DNA of 64,000 nucleotides. Origin: Calothrix sp. 336/3. Its GTDB lineage: Bacteria; Cyanobacteriota; Cyanobacteriia; Cyanobacteriales; Nostocaceae. This document shows positions 1 to 9,547 of the stretch, piece by piece. A program made the position numbers and the translations under genes. The DNA is taken from assembly GCF_000734895.2 (NCBI RefSeq), contig NZ_CP011382.1, forward strand, positions 620,001 to 684,000. Reading direction: 5' to 3'. Each line of letters begins with the position of its first letter. Position 1 is the first letter of the stretch. A model generated the notes under the pieces. That model saw only the letters and a list, made by a program, of their open reading frames with translations. It made no database searches and was not told the origin of the DNA.

Positions 1-1
1 G

Positions 2-2110
2 GCGATCGCCACTTGGCAGCAGGCACAAAAATATTATGAACAGGCTGGTGATACGACAGGAAGTATCGGTAGTCAAATTAATCAGGCTCAAGCTTTACAA
101 AGTTTAGGATTTTATCGCCGTTCTCGTCAAAAACTAGAAGAATTAACCCAAAAAATGGCAGCAATGCCAGATTCGGAAGTAAAGGTAAGTGGATTGCGAT
201 CGCTGGGTTTAGCTTTGCAGGCGATCGGTGATCCAAAAAGTCAGCAAGTTTTAGAAGAAAGTTTAGCAACCGCCAATAAAATTCAAGCGAAAACTCAATT
301 AAGTTCGATTCTTTCCAGTTTGGGCAAGAATGCAGCCAATTTGCAAGACCCAGAAGCCGCATTAAACTATTTTGAAGATGCCGAAAATACTGCAACTAAT
401 CCTGATGAAGCTCTACAAGCACGTTTAGCTCGCTTCAAATTGTTGGTGGATTATGACAAGCTAGAATATGCCATTCCCCTCGCACACCAGTTAAAACAAC
501 AACTGACTGAACTCCCTCCCAGTCATAGTTCTCTCTATGCAGCGATTAATTTTGTAGCTACCCTGAATCGACTGGAAAACCCCAATCAACTTTTACCTAG
601 CCAAGATTTAAGCACATTGATGGCAACGACCGTCAAATCTTCCCAAAAAATCCAAGATGCCCCCGCAGAAGCCCATGCATTGTATCAATGGGGACAAATT
701 TCTAGTCGAAGTTCTCAGTGGTCTCAGGCAAAGGAACTAGCTGATAAATCCTTGAATATTGCCCGTCAACTACAAGCGGATGACATTATAGCTCAATCAG
801 CATGGCAGGTAGGCAAATTATACAAACAACAGGGTAAAAGACCGGAGGCGATCGCTGCTTATACAGAAGCGGTTAAGTCACTAAAAGCACTGCGTTCTGA
901 TTTAGCGGCGGTGAATTCCGATGTGCAATTTTCCTTCCGCGAAAGTGTGGAACCCGTTTATCGAGAACTAGTGGCTTTACTTCTGGATGAACAACCGAGT
1001 CAACCGGAATTATTGCAAGCTCGTGAATTAATTGAATCTCTGCAAATCGCTGAACTCGATAACTTTTTCCAGGAAGCTTGTTTAGACAAAGCCCAAGAGA
1101 TAGATAAAATTGACCCCACAGCAACTGTCATTTATCCGATTATTTTACCTGATCGCCTAGCAACAATTATTTCCCAAACAGGAAAACCTCTGCGTTATTA
1201 CGTCACCCACAAATCTCAAGGAGAAATTGCACAAACCCTTGATAATTTAGTGACTTCCCTCAACCCTGTTTCCGATTCTCAAGACAGAGAAAGACTTAGT
1301 CAACAGATATATGATTGGCTAATTCGCCCCGCAGAACAGGAACAAGCATTTAAAGATACAAAAACCCTAGTATTTGTGTTGGATGGTAAATTACGGAATA
1401 TACCGATGGCAGCTTTGTCCGATGGCAAGGAATTTCTCATCGAAAAATATGCAGTTGCTCTGTCACCAGGATTACAGCTGATGGCTGCCCATACTTTCCA
1501 GCCCAACAAAATTAGTGCAATTATCGGTGGAATTAGTGAATCTCGCTCTGGTTTTGCCGCTTTACCTGCGGTGGAATCGGAAGTCAAGCAAATCTCCCAA
1601 ACAGTATCATCAAAATTGTTACTAAATCAGCAATTTACCAGCCAAGCATTAGGCGATCGCGTTAAATCTAGTAATGCTGATATCGTTCACCTGGCTACCC
1701 ACGGACAATTTAGCTCCCGTCAGGAAGATACATTCTTGCTGACTTGGGATGGACAAGTGAATATCAAGGAATTGTCCGAATTGCTCAAAAATCGCGGTGC
1801 TGCTTCCTCCAAGGCGATCGAATTACTAGTACTGAGTGCTTGTGATACAGCTACCGGAGACGATCGCGCAGTTCTGGGATTAGCTGGTTTAGCGGTTAAA
1901 TCAGGTGCCCGTTCAACCGTTGCGACTCTCTGGCCCGTCAAAGATAAAGCCGCAGAAATGCTGATGACTCGGTTTTATGAACAACTACGGCAACCTCAAG
2001 CAACCAAAGCCGAAGCACTACGTCAAGCACAAATACAGCTGATTCGTCAAACTGATTTCCGTGACCCCTTCTTTTGGTCTGCCTTTGTTTTAGTTGGTAA
2101 CTGGAATTAA
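2..2110 (+). CDS. TPR-CHAT domain protein, 5' end outside window
   Basis: The reading frame is open to the left window edge, so the first in-frame ATG (155) is probably not the start and the N-terminus is missing. About 702 residues are visible. The first half is helical with TPR-like units. The C-terminal third is a CHAT domain, a caspase/separase-type peptidase fold, with the His motif HLATHG (second His codon at 1700-1702) and the Cys motif LSACDTATG (Cys codon at 1841-1843), so both catalytic residues are present. CHAT-TPR proteins are presumed regulatory proteases or scaffolds; no substrate can be named. A DUF928 gene follows 183 nt downstream and a CHASE2 kinase after that, the same combination as at 55.8-64 kb. 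HIP1 sites occur in the gene. Confidence 0.9.
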   Translation, partial: AIATWQQAQKYYEQAGDTTGSIGSQINQAQALQSLGFYRRSRQKLEELTQKMAAMPDSEVKVSGLRSLGLALQAIGDPKSQQVLEESLATANKIQAKTQLSSILSSLGKNAANLQDPEAALNYFEDAENTATNPDEALQARLARFKLLVDYDKLEYAIPLAHQLKQQLTELPPSHSSLYAAINFVATLNRLENPNQLLPSQDLSTLMATTVKSSQKIQDAPAEAHALYQWGQISSRSSQWSQAKELADKSLNIARQLQADDIIAQSAWQVGKLYKQQGKRPEAIAAYTEAVKSLKALRSDLAAVNSDVQFSFRESVEPVYRELVALLLDEQPSQPELLQARELIESLQIAELDNFFQEACLDKAQEIDKIDPTATVIYPIILPDRLATIISQTGKPLRYYVTHKSQGEIAQTLDNLVTSLNPVSDSQDRERLSQQIYDWLIRPAEQEQAFKDTKTLVFVLDGKLRNIPMAALSDGKEFLIEKYAVALSPGLQLMAAHTFQPNKISAIIGGISESRSGFAALPAVESEVKQISQTVSSKLLLNQQFTSQALGDRVKSSNADIVHLATHGQFSSRQEDTFLLTWDGQVNIKELSELLKNRGAASSKAIELLVLSACDTATGDDRAVLGLAGLAVKSGARSTVATLWPVKDKAAEMLMTRFYEQLRQPQATKAEALRQAQIQLIRQTDFRDPFFWSAFVLVGNWN

Positions 2111-2293
2111 ATATCAGTAATATCACTGTTAGTTTTTGTCAAAAAAAACATATTCCAAATGTAGATTTTTCTCTTGAAGTCGCTTATAACAGCTAATATA
2201 TTCCAATTTATCGATTGGGCTTTTAAAAGAGACTTTTTGGGATAGATGCAATCAACACATTTGATATCGCAAATTATCAAAAACAGGTGCAAT

Positions 2294-3241
2294 ATGACAA
2301 AACATCAGTATTTAGTCAATCTCCAGACGGTACGCTTTTCGCGTTTAGTTCCATTAATCGCTCTAATGGCAAGCAGTATAAGCAGTAGTGCCTATGCTGT
2401 CACCTTTACCCCACCATCCAGAAATAGCGCTCCCAAGGAATCCACAGGTGGAGCTTCTCGCAGTAGTTTATTTACACCCAAGCAAGGAAATAGCACTCCT
2501 AAGAAAACAACAGGAGGAGCTTCCCGGGGAAATCTGTTTACACCTAAGCAAGGAAATAGCACTCCTAAACAAGCTCAAGGAGGAGCTTCCCGGGGAAATC
2601 TATTTACACCCAAGCAAGGAAATAGCACTCCTAAGCAAACAACAGGAGGAGGTTCCCGCGTAGGTACCTACTACCTAAATCCTTCGACGGTAGCTGTCAA
2701 CGGACCAGCCGCATTAATCGGATTAATGCCCCAAAGCTATTACGGGACAACAATATCTGAACGTCCGACAATCATGGTATATATTCCAGCATCGAATGCC
2801 ACAGAAGCTGTTTTTAGCTTGAAAGATGAAGCTGGTAATATGCATCATCAAATGATTGTTCCTGTAGCCGGAAAGTCTGGGGTTGTGGCGGTCAAATTAC
2901 CAGCAGACGCTCCCGCTTTGGCAGTTGGTAAGAATTACCAATGGTTCCTAGCATTGAAATTAGATGGCAAACTCAGCCCTAGTACACCTTATGTTGATGG
3001 GTGGATTCAACGCATTCAACCAAGTGCGGAATTGGCAACGGCTTTGCAACAGAAAGATGTGATGAAACAAGCAGAGATTTTTGGCAAGAATGGTGTGTGG
3101 TACGACTGTGTGGCAACCCTCGCAGCACTACATACTAGCCAACCCCAAAATCCTGCAATTATTAAGCAGTGGGAAGACTTACTGACCTCCGTTAGCTTAA
3201 AGGAAGTTGCCAAAGCGCCCTTAGTTGCATCTAGTAATTAG
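2294..3241 (+). CDS. DUF928 domain protein with N-terminal 22-residue repeats
   Basis: About 315 residues when started at the ATG at 2294 (upstream AGGTG); an in-frame ATG at 2246 would add 16 residues and is less likely. A signal peptide follows (hydrophobic stretch around ALMASSISSSAYA). Next comes a Gly/Ser/Lys-rich low-complexity region of about three and a half repeats of the type NSTPK..GGASRGNLFTPKQG, then the conserved DUF928 body with the YLNPS, PTIMVYIPA, NYQWF and GWIQRI segments. DUF928 is a cyanobacterial family of unknown function, probably exported, often beside CHAT, CHASE2 and TPR genes. It lies downstream of the TPR-CHAT gene on the same strand and is likely functionally linked to it. 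The family call is from recognition; the periplasmic location is inferred from the signal peptide. Confidence 0.85.
   Translation: MTKHQYLVNLQTVRFSRLVPLIALMASSISSSAYAVTFTPPSRNSAPKESTGGASRSSLFTPKQGNSTPKKTTGGASRGNLFTPKQGNSTPKQAQGGASRGNLFTPKQGNSTPKQTTGGGSRVGTYYLNPSTVAVNGPAALIGLMPQSYYGTTISERPTIMVYIPASNATEAVFSLKDEAGNMHHQMIVPVAGKSGVVAVKLPADAPALAVGKNYQWFLALKLDGKLSPSTPYVDGWIQRIQPSAELATALQQKDVMKQAEIFGKNGVWYDCVATLAALHTSQPQNPAIIKQWEDLLTSVSLKEVAKAPLVASSN
2425..2652 (+). repeat. 66-bp in-frame tandem repeat inside the DUF928 gene
   Basis: A 66-bp (22-codon) unit is repeated about 3.5 times. Core words such as AGCAAGGAAATAGCACTCC and GGAGGAGCTTCCCGGGGAAA recur nearly unchanged. The first copy is the most diverged and the last is truncated. 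The near-identity at DNA level indicates recent expansion, and copy number could vary between strains. Confidence 0.9.
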
Positions 3242-3286
3242 ATATTTGCAGCTTGAGTTAAACCCATAGGTCAGATAATTCCAGGT

Positions 3287-3315
3287 GGTGCGTTATACCT
3301 CAAAGCTAACGCACC
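3287..3315. terminator. Stem-loop after DUF928 gene, possible terminator
   Basis: GGTGCGTTA and TAACGCACC form a perfect 9-bp stem with an 11-nt loop, 46 nt after the DUF928 stop. No T-run follows, so it may be a dispersed GTGCGTTA-type repeat rather than a true intrinsic terminator. Confidence 0.4.
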
Positions 3316-3371
3316 CTTGTGTTGTAGCTGAGGTTAAAATTTATCCAAAAATTAATATTTCCTGATAGCTG

Positions 3372-3458
3372 ATATCATGTCCGCATCATAACGCAGAAAT
3401 CGGACAACTCTCTTTCCCTTTGCTGCCTTAATTATAAGTATTCAACCGGACATGATAT
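3372..3458. repeat. 12-bp inverted repeat with 63-nt spacer
   Basis: ATATCATGTCCG (3372-3383) is the exact reverse complement of CGGACATGATAT (3447-3458). The arm word GGACATGATA also occurs in the dyad at 9332-9351, hinting at a shared protein-binding or repeat element. Confidence 0.6.
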
Positions 3459-3626
3459 TATCCCGTTGCCCAAGCATATATAATCCTTATTCGCTAATCA
3501 AATTTAAATTATATGAGGGGAGAGATATCAATAATATGTATAAGTAGCCATCATGTAGGCGTAGCCTTCTCGTAGAGTACTCCGTACACCAGGACAGATG
3601 AAAATAGGCATTGGGCATTAATTATT

Positions 3627-3686
3627 TCTCCCTTGTCTCCCTTGTCCCCCTTGTCTCCCTTGTCCCCCTTGTCCCCCTTGTCTCCC
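3627..3686. repeat. Tandem 9-mer (TCYCCCTTG), about 6.7 copies
   Basis: Consecutive copies of TCTCCCTTG or TCCCCCTTG run for 60 nt and end in a partial unit. This is a strand-asymmetric pyrimidine tract of the simple tandem type common between cyanobacterial genes. No coding sense is apparent. Confidence 0.85.
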
Positions 3687-3885
3687 AGTTCCCCTGCTTT
3701 TTCAAGTCAGGTCGGCGGAAATAATTAATTATTGTTGGAATAAGGCAGGTAGCAGGGGAAGAAAGAGTTTGAGCCTTATTTACTTTTCTTCACCTAGTTT
3801 GGTTTGATTGCACTAACTTACTTAAAAATAAATAAACGAGATGCCAGTATCTCAATATTCCCAATTCAATTATTCATGACGCTAT

Positions 3886-6669
3886 ATGTGGAGTAGATTT
3901 CAAGCTTTCATTAAAAGGACTCGTAGTATTTTAATTATTACCCCTAGTGTAGCGTTAACAGTAATTGTTGGGCAATCATTAGGACTTTTTAACTTATCTG
4001 AATGGAAACTCCGTGATGAATGGATTCGGCTCAAATCAACACAAGAAATTGCTGATGAGATTGTAGTTGTCACCATTGATGAGCGGGATATTCAATCTGT
4101 AGGCAAATGGCCCATACCTGACTGGTCATTGGCGCAATTACTAGGGAAAATTAAAGCACAACAACCCCGTGCAATTGGTTTAGACTTATATCGAGATTTA
4201 CCAGAAAGCACTGGTTATGAACAGCTTGCCCAAGTTTTCCAGACTACCCCCAATTTAATTGGTGTAGAGAAAATTACTGGTGAGCGGGTAAATCCTCCAC
4301 CAGAATTGCAAAAAAAAGACCAGGTAGGATTAGCTGATTTAGTTCTAGACGGCGATCGCCATGTGCGTCGAGCTTTGCTGACGGCTGAGGATGTCAAGGA
4401 AAATGGCAAAATCAAAGCGGGATTGGCAACCTTAGTAGCACTGAAATATCTGGAAGCAGACAAGATAACTTTAGAATCCGTTGACGAAAAGCAGCAAAAG
4501 TTTCAATTGGGTAAGACTATTTACCAACCCTTGAGCGATCGCGAAGCGGGTTACAGTGATGAGGATGTGGGAGGTTATCAAATCCTACTCAATTGGTATG
4601 GTTCAGAATCTGCTTTTCGTACAGTCACAATGCGGGATGTCTTAGCAGGGAAAGTACCAGCTAATTTGATGCGCGATCGCATGGTATTTATTGGTTCTAC
4701 TGCTACCAGTACCAATGACTTTTTCAGCACTCCCTTCAGTTCTTCTTTGATTTCCGACCGAAAACCAACCCCAGGGGTAGTTATCCATGCCAATATTGCT
4801 CTCCAACTGGTACGAGGGGCAAAAATAGGTGGCACAAACCTACGGGGGATGTCAGGAAATTTTCTCTATTTCTGGATTGTTCTCTGGTCTGTAATTGGTT
4901 CTCTGGGGACTTGGAAGTTAGCTAGTTTACGTAAAGGAAAGTGGATTCCCGGAGGAAAAATTCTCTGGGGGACTGTGGGTGTGAGTGTGGTATTCATGGG
5001 GGGTGGTTATTGTCTATTTTTGGCTGGGGTATTAATTCCCATAACACCTGCTTTTGCTGCATTTATTAGTAGTGTAGTGGCAACAACCAACGCTTATAAA
5101 CAGCAGAAATTAGAGGAAACGAATCAACAACTAGAAATTGCCAACGCTCAACTATTCGATTATTCCAAAACCTTAGAAACCAAAGTCGAAGAACGAACCC
5201 ACGAACTGCTGGAAGCAAAGCAAGCTGCGGATGCGGCAAACCAGGCAAAAAGCGAGTTTCTCGCCAATATGAGTCATGAATTACGTACACCGTTAAATGG
5301 GATTTTAGGTTTTGCTCAAGTCTTAGAAGCGTCACCAAATTTGACGGAGAAAAACCGCGAAGGAGTTAATATTATCTATCAATGTGGTTCCCACCTCTTG
5401 ATGTTAATTAATGATATTCTCGATTTGTCTAAGATTGAAGCCCGTAAACTCGAATTATTCACCAGTAGTATTGATTTATCAACTTTCTTGCATGGTGTCA
5501 CAGAAATTTGTGGTATTCGTGCAGAGCAGAAAGGGATTAGTTTTCATGTTTTGATGGGCGATCGCCTACCGGAATCCATTGAAGCTGATGAAAAACGATT
5601 GCGACAGGTATTAATTAATTTGCTAGGCAATGCGATTAAATTTACTGATAGCGGTGGTGTGACATTTAAAGTTGAACTACTAGCAGTCGAGGAAAATATA
5701 GGAGAAGCAACCCTAGCAACCATTCGCTTCCACATCGAAGACACGGGTGTGGGAATGTCACCAGACCAACTAGAAAAAATCTTTTCTCCCTTTGAACAGG
5801 TGGGTTCTGCTGGAAAACGTTCGGAAGGTACGGGGTTAGGATTAGCCATTAGTCAAAGAATTACCACCTTAATGGGAAGTCAAATTCAAGTCCAAAGCAA
5901 TCCTGGGGAAGGAAGTATTTTTTACTTCGATGTCACGGTTCCAGCATTATTGTCAATAAATCCCCAACCATCTGAAAATACTTCTCAACCAGAACAAACC
6001 GTCAGCATTGCAGGTAATGCACCTCAGATTTTGATTGTTGATGATGATATTAACCACCGTTTGATGTTGATAAGTTTACTACAAGATATGGGTTATCGTA
6101 TCCTGGAAGCCAGTGATGGCAAACAAGGTTTTACCTTAGCCATAGAACATCATCCCGATATCATTTTGCTCGACCTAGCGATGCCAAATATGGATGGTTT
6201 TGAGATGATGATTCACCTGCAAACACATCCCCAAACCTCTTCTATTCCCATCATCGTTTCTAGTGCTAACGTTTTTGAGGAAAACCGTCAACGGAGTTTA
6301 GAAGCAGGAGCAACTGCATTTGTACCCAAACCTCTTCAGAAGAGTGAACTGCTCAATGCATTGCAACCCCTAGTTAAAGTTGACTGGGTTTCTCCAAACA
6401 TCGCACCCCCAAACCCATCTTCCCAAAAAGAAAATACTCCTAGTCCTCAAGAATTAATTTTGCCATCCCAGGATACTTTGCAGCAACTATATCATTTGGC
6501 AATGATGGGAGATATCCCAGGAATAGAAGAAGTATTACAACAACAGGTAGGGCAAAACCAAGAAATCACTCCCTTTGCAACTGAATTAAGTAAACTGACT
6601 AATAGCTTTCAGACTGCAAAAATCCGCAAATATATTAAATCTTTTATCATAGAAGGTACATTAAAATGA
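3886..6669 (+). CDS. CHASE2 hybrid histidine kinase with receiver domain
   Basis: A 927-residue membrane sensor kinase. An N-terminal membrane segment (about residues 15-35) precedes an extracytoplasmic CHASE2 sensor domain (about 40-310). Two or three further membrane helices follow (about 320-405), then a coiled coil and a HisKA domain with [10 protein letters not shown], whose phospho-acceptor His is residue 464. The HATPase_c domain shows DTGVGMS and [10 protein letters not shown] receiver domain near residues 715-840 has its phospho-Asp at 763 ([11 protein letters not shown]). The C-terminal 90 residues are helical and could be a degenerate phosphotransfer unit; this is inference. The stop overlaps the next kinase start (ATGA), so the two are co-translated and probably act in one phosphorelay. 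The CHASE2 ligand is unknown. Confidence 0.95.
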   Translation: MWSRFQAFIKRTRSILIITPSVALTVIVGQSLGLFNLSEWKLRDEWIRLKSTQEIADEIVVVTIDERDIQSVGKWPIPDWSLAQLLGKIKAQQPRAIGLDLYRDLPESTGYEQLAQVFQTTPNLIGVEKITGERVNPPPELQKKDQVGLADLVLDGDRHVRRALLTAEDVKENGKIKAGLATLVALKYLEADKITLESVDEKQQKFQLGKTIYQPLSDREAGYSDEDVGGYQILLNWYGSESAFRTVTMRDVLAGKVPANLMRDRMVFIGSTATSTNDFFSTPFSSSLISDRKPTPGVVIHANIALQLVRGAKIGGTNLRGMSGNFLYFWIVLWSVIGSLGTWKLASLRKGKWIPGGKILWGTVGVSVVFMGGGYCLFLAGVLIPITPAFAAFISSVVATTNAYKQQKLEETNQQLEIANAQLFDYSKTLETKVEERTHELLEAKQAADAANQAKSEFLANMSHELRTPLNGILGFAQVLEASPNLTEKNREGVNIIYQCGSHLLMLINDILDLSKIEARKLELFTSSIDLSTFLHGVTEICGIRAEQKGISFHVLMGDRLPESIEADEKRLRQVLINLLGNAIKFTDSGGVTFKVELLAVEENIGEATLATIRFHIEDTGVGMSPDQLEKIFSPFEQVGSAGKRSEGTGLGLAISQRITTLMGSQIQVQSNPGEGSIFYFDVTVPALLSINPQPSENTSQPEQTVSIAGNAPQILIVDDDINHRLMLISLLQDMGYRILEASDGKQGFTLAIEHHPDIILLDLAMPNMDGFEMMIHLQTHPQTSSIPIIVSSANVFEENRQRSLEAGATAFVPKPLQKSELLNALQPLVKVDWVSPNIAPPNPSSQKENTPSPQELILPSQDTLQQLYHLAMMGDIPGIEEVLQQQVGQNQEITPFATELSKLTNSFQTAKIRKYIKSFIIEGTLK

Positions 6670-7967
6670 GCGAGAAGTTTGTCACCCAGCCAATACGTAT
6701 TTTGTTAGTCGATGATAATCCCAATAACTTGAAAGTACTATCAGAAGGAATTCAGGGATATGGTTGGAAAATATTGATGGCTACCGATGGAGAATCAGCA
6801 ATTGAGCAAGCAGAATATGCTCTCCCTGATTTAATTATTTTGGATGTGATGATGCCCGGAATTGATGGTTTTGAAACTTGTTCTCGGTTAAAAGCTAATG
6901 CCGTCACTCAAAATATTCCCATCATTTTTATGACAGCTTTATCTGATGCCACAGAGAAGGTCAAAGGATTAGAAATTGGGGCTGTAGACTATATTACTAA
7001 ACCATTTCAACAGGCAGAAGTGATTGCTCGATTGAAACTCCATTTACAAATTTCCCATCTCACCCGCACTTTAGAACAGCAGGTACAAGAACGCACCGCA
7101 GCATTAACCCAATCTCTTCAACAATTACAGCAGACTCAACTGCAAATGATTCAAAATGAAAAAATGTCAGCATTGGGTAATTTAGTTGCAGGGATAGCTC
7201 ACGAAATGAATAATCCTCTGGGATTTATTTCCGCAACTCTCAAACAAGCAAAACCGAATATTGGCGATATTATCGAGCATTTACATCTATACCAAGAAAG
7301 TTTACCAAATCCCAGTGAGGAAATTATTGAGCATGCGGAAGAAATCGACTTAGATTATTGCATTGAAGATTTATCTAAGATGATTGATTCCATGACCATG
7401 GCTTGCGATCGCATTAAAAATATTAGTAATAGTTTAAGAACTTTTTCTAGGGCAGACCGAGATGAGAAACAATTATTTAATATCCATGAAGGTATTGATA
7501 GTACAATTTTAATTCTGAAACATCGTCTCAAGGCAAATGAGCAGCGTCCAGCAATTGAAGTATTTACCGAGTATGGTGATATTCCTCAGATAGAATGCTT
7601 TCCTGGTCAACTTAATCAGGTATTTATGAATATTCTGGCGAATGCGATTGATGCTTTAGATGAGTCTATTGCCGGTTGTAGTTATCAAGAAATTGCAGCT
7701 AATCCTAAGCAAATTACTATTACAACTATTACGGTCGAGCAACAGGTAAAAATTATGATTAGCGATAACGGAATTGGGATGACTGAAGAAGTTCAAGAAA
7801 AGATTTTTGATAACCTCTTTACTACCAAAGGAGTCAATAAAGGTACAGGTTTAGGTTTGGCGATCGCTAAACAAATTATTTGCGATAAACACCATGGGGT
7901 GATTGAATGCTCGTCCATTATCGGTAAGGGGACAAAATTTATGCTGACAATGCCCATATCTGGTTGA
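6666..7967 (+). CDS. Receiver-histidine kinase, partner of CHASE2 kinase
   Basis: A 433-residue soluble protein. The N-terminal receiver domain (about 1-125) has acidic residues in LLVDDNP and phospho-Asp 60 in [11 protein letters not shown] coiled-coil linker (about 130-165) leads to a HisKA-like domain with [12 protein letters not shown], His 179. The HATPase_c domain has N, G1 and G2 boxes ([24 protein letters not shown]). A receiver placed in front of a kinase of the HEMNNP type is common in cyanobacteria. The start overlaps the stop of the CHASE2 hybrid kinase by 4 nt, so the two are translationally coupled. It may receive phosphate from that kinase and act on a further, unlinked regulator. 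No output domain is present. Confidence 0.94.
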   Translation: MSEKFVTQPIRILLVDDNPNNLKVLSEGIQGYGWKILMATDGESAIEQAEYALPDLIILDVMMPGIDGFETCSRLKANAVTQNIPIIFMTALSDATEKVKGLEIGAVDYITKPFQQAEVIARLKLHLQISHLTRTLEQQVQERTAALTQSLQQLQQTQLQMIQNEKMSALGNLVAGIAHEMNNPLGFISATLKQAKPNIGDIIEHLHLYQESLPNPSEEIIEHAEEIDLDYCIEDLSKMIDSMTMACDRIKNISNSLRTFSRADRDEKQLFNIHEGIDSTILILKHRLKANEQRPAIEVFTEYGDIPQIECFPGQLNQVFMNILANAIDALDESIAGCSYQEIAANPKQITITTITVEQQVKIMISDNGIGMTEEVQEKIFDNLFTTKGVNKGTGLGLAIAKQIICDKHHGVIECSSIIGKGTKFMLTMPISG

Positions 7968-7968
7968 A

Positions 7969-8094
7969 ATGACAAAACGTGCTGCGAGGGTTTTATTGGC
8001 ATTGGCGATCGCTACATTTTCCATAGCTCTATGGCACAATAAAATCAGCGAAATTCCAGCATTGTCTGTCTTTAAGACTTCCCCCTATGTCTAA
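7969..8094 (+). CDS. Possible 41-residue single-helix membrane peptide
   Basis: An ATG one nucleotide after the kinase stop opens a 41-codon frame. It encodes a basic N-terminus (MTKRAARV), one hydrophobic helix (about residues 8-22) and a short polar tail ending TSPYV. The frame overlaps the start of the SUI1-like gene by 8 nt, so kinase, peptide and SUI1 protein could be one translationally coupled unit. I recognise no family and the Shine-Dalgarno signal is weak. The main support is the tight packing and the membrane-helix pattern. Confidence 0.35.
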   Translation: MTKRAARVLLALAIATFSIALWHNKISEIPALSVFKTSPYV

Positions 8095-8428
8095 AAACAA
8101 CTCCTCCAAAAACCGCATCGTCTATCAAGAGTTTGGTGACAACAATTCTCCCGCCCTAGAAAGGGCAACCCCAGATTTACCACCAGAAAAGCAAAATGTC
8201 CGCGTTCAAGCCACCCGCTCTGGACGTAAAGGCAAAACTGTCACAGTTATTACTGGTTTCCAAAGTAACCCAGATACCCTACAAAATTTACTGAAGCAGT
8301 TGAAGACACAGTGTGGCACCGGGGGAACAGTCAAAGATAACGAAATCGAAATCCAAGGCGATCAAAAACAGAAGATTCTGGAAATTCTCTTAAAACTAGG
8401 CTACAAAGCTAAAATCAGTGGTGGCTGA
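8087..8428 (+). CDS. SUI1/eIF1 family translation factor-like protein
   Basis: A 113-residue protein. The C-terminal 70 residues match the SUI1/eIF1/YciH fold: RSGRKGKTVTVITGF, LKQLKTQCGTGGTVKD, IEIQGDQ and ILEILLKLGYKAK. The N-terminal 40 residues are polar and likely flexible. Bacterial YciH-type proteins bind the small ribosomal subunit and may affect initiation fidelity or stress translation, but their role is not well defined. Length and motif order are normal for the family. It follows the two kinases closely, and its start is overlapped by the small frame at 7969-8094. Confidence 0.93.
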   Translation: MSKNNSSKNRIVYQEFGDNNSPALERATPDLPPEKQNVRVQATRSGRKGKTVTVITGFQSNPDTLQNLLKQLKTQCGTGGTVKDNEIEIQGDQKQKILEILLKLGYKAKISGG

Positions 8429-8578
8429 TGTTAAGTGGCGATAGAACTCCGTTCCGCTACGCGATCGCCCAAGCATATTTATTTTGCAAATATCAATACC
8501 GTCTCTACTAGAAGGCATATCCGGAAAAATTACAATACCATAGCTGAGTGATATAGTGCTTGGCTTAAAGAAAATCCC

Positions 8579-8989
8579 ATGACTGTTGTTACACAAAAAG
8601 AAATCGCCCTAGTTCGTTCCCAACTCGCAGATGATGAAAAAGCAATGGAAGCATTGGATGTCATCGAAGACTGTGAGGGAGACTTAGAAGATGCAGCGAT
8701 GACTTTAGCTATTCGAGTAGGACAAGAACCAGAAAGAGCCAATTCGGAATGGTTAGACGCATTAGCTAGAAGTTGGCGCGCTGTCATCTGTCAGCCGGAA
8801 TTCCGCGCAGACTTAGAGAATCAATCCCTACAAAGGATGATGGCACAGTTACAAACCATGAAAACTTTTCCCAAAATTTTAGCCACACCAGTTTTAATGT
8901 ATGTTCTCAAACAGGGTGTAAATAACTTTTGTCAACCATTAGATTTGGTGAATGGGGATAAGGGAATAGGAAATCATGAAACACCCTAG
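8579..8989 (+). CDS. Cyanobacterial hypothetical protein
   Basis: A 136-residue soluble, acidic and mostly helical protein with no signal peptide or convincing membrane segment. The N-terminal part (VRSQLADDEKAMEALDVIEDCEGDLEDAA) looks like a helical protein-interaction domain. The C-terminal part (about residues 95-115) is moderately hydrophobic. The start follows a plausible AT-rich leader. I believe similar proteins occur widely in cyanobacteria but cannot assign a family or function. Transcribed alone: 150 nt from the SUI1 gene and with repeat-rich DNA after it. Confidence 0.75.
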   Translation: MTVVTQKEIALVRSQLADDEKAMEALDVIEDCEGDLEDAAMTLAIRVGQEPERANSEWLDALARSWRAVICQPEFRADLENQSLQRMMAQLQTMKTFPKILATPVLMYVLKQGVNNFCQPLDLVNGDKGIGNHETP

Positions 8990-9103
8990 GTATACCATCC
9001 TTGTGGAGCGAAAAAACCTCAATTTTCCGTCGATTGGCTAAGTGCTAGAGCCTAGGGCACTCTGCGGGAACAGCTCCCTTGAGCATGAGATTTCCATATC
9101 TCC

Positions 9104-9146
9104 GACATCCTCTAAGAGTTGATTAACCGATTCTTCAGAGGATGTC
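9104..9146. terminator. Long stem-loop, possible terminator or small RNA
   Basis: GACATCCTCT (9104-9113) pairs perfectly with AGAGGATGTC (9137-9146). The inner AAGAG/TTCTT pairing extends the stem across a one-base bulge. It is followed by ATTAAAAG rather than a T-run, so intrinsic termination is uncertain. Confidence 0.4.
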
Positions 9147-9331
9147 ATTAAAAGTTTAGAAAACTATAGATACAGATAATTTTCTATGATTAGTGTCAAT
9201 TACATAAGAAATATTTTTCTAGCATGACCACAAAACTATCATTCTCCATGGTTTATAGCTAGGGATCATGGTTTTTGTAATTGAAAGTATAACAAAAAAT
9301 AAAATTTTACCCCTAAGGTTAGATGTAGACG

Positions 9332-9351
9332 TTATCATGTGGACATGATAA
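9332..9351. promoter_or_regulatory. 20-bp dyad, possible operator
   Basis: Two perfect 9-bp arms (TTATCATGT/ACATGATAA) flank a central GG. The loop is too short for an RNA hairpin, so a dimeric DNA-binding protein is the more natural reader. The half site GGACATGATA is shared with the inverted repeat at 3372-3458. The nearest downstream gene starts at 9548. Confidence 0.35.
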
Positions 9352-9547
9352 TAATAAAAATTGTGCAAAAACTACTCAGTAATTAATGATAGCAAGAGCA
9401 TCTCAAATTTTGTTTTCGGTTACTAATCATCTACTTCGATAAGAAAACGCGATGCGGATTACCTTCCATGAAACCTGGTAAATTCAATTTCTTACCAGTC
9501 TCAATTAACTTGCAAATTTTTGCTTTATAAAATCCAGGGGTAGGAAG

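Larger units (their letters stand above)
3242..3885. other. Repeat-rich intergenic region, no gene seen
   Basis: These 644 nt separate the DUF928 gene from the CHASE2 kinase. I see no credible coding sequence. It contains, in order, a 9-bp-stem hairpin (3287-3315), a 12-bp inverted repeat with a long loop (3372-3458), a dispersed-repeat-like segment (about 3553-3582, GTAGGCGTAGCCTTCTCG) and a pyrimidine-rich tandem 9-mer (3627-3686). The kinase promoter should lie in the AT-rich last 150 nt, but no convincing -35/-10 pair was identified. Confidence 0.7.
8990..9547. other. Intergenic region with stem-loops and a dyad, no gene seen
   Basis: Several foldable segments are present. One is AGTGC..GCACT at 9041-9061, followed by GGGA..TCCC at 9066-9078. 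A larger hairpin at 9104-9146 has 10 bp (GACATCCTCT/AGAGGATGTC), extended inward by five more pairs with one bulge. At 9332-9351 there is a near-perfect DNA dyad (TTATCATGT GG ACATGATAA). These could be a terminator for the upstream gene, a small RNA, or an operator for the downstream zinc-ribbon gene. Nothing in the sequence decides between these. Confidence 0.5.

Noticed and set aside
2388..2663. 91-codon frame in the DUF928 repeat region
   Set aside because: It is the alternative frame of the 66-bp repeat and has no signal of its own.
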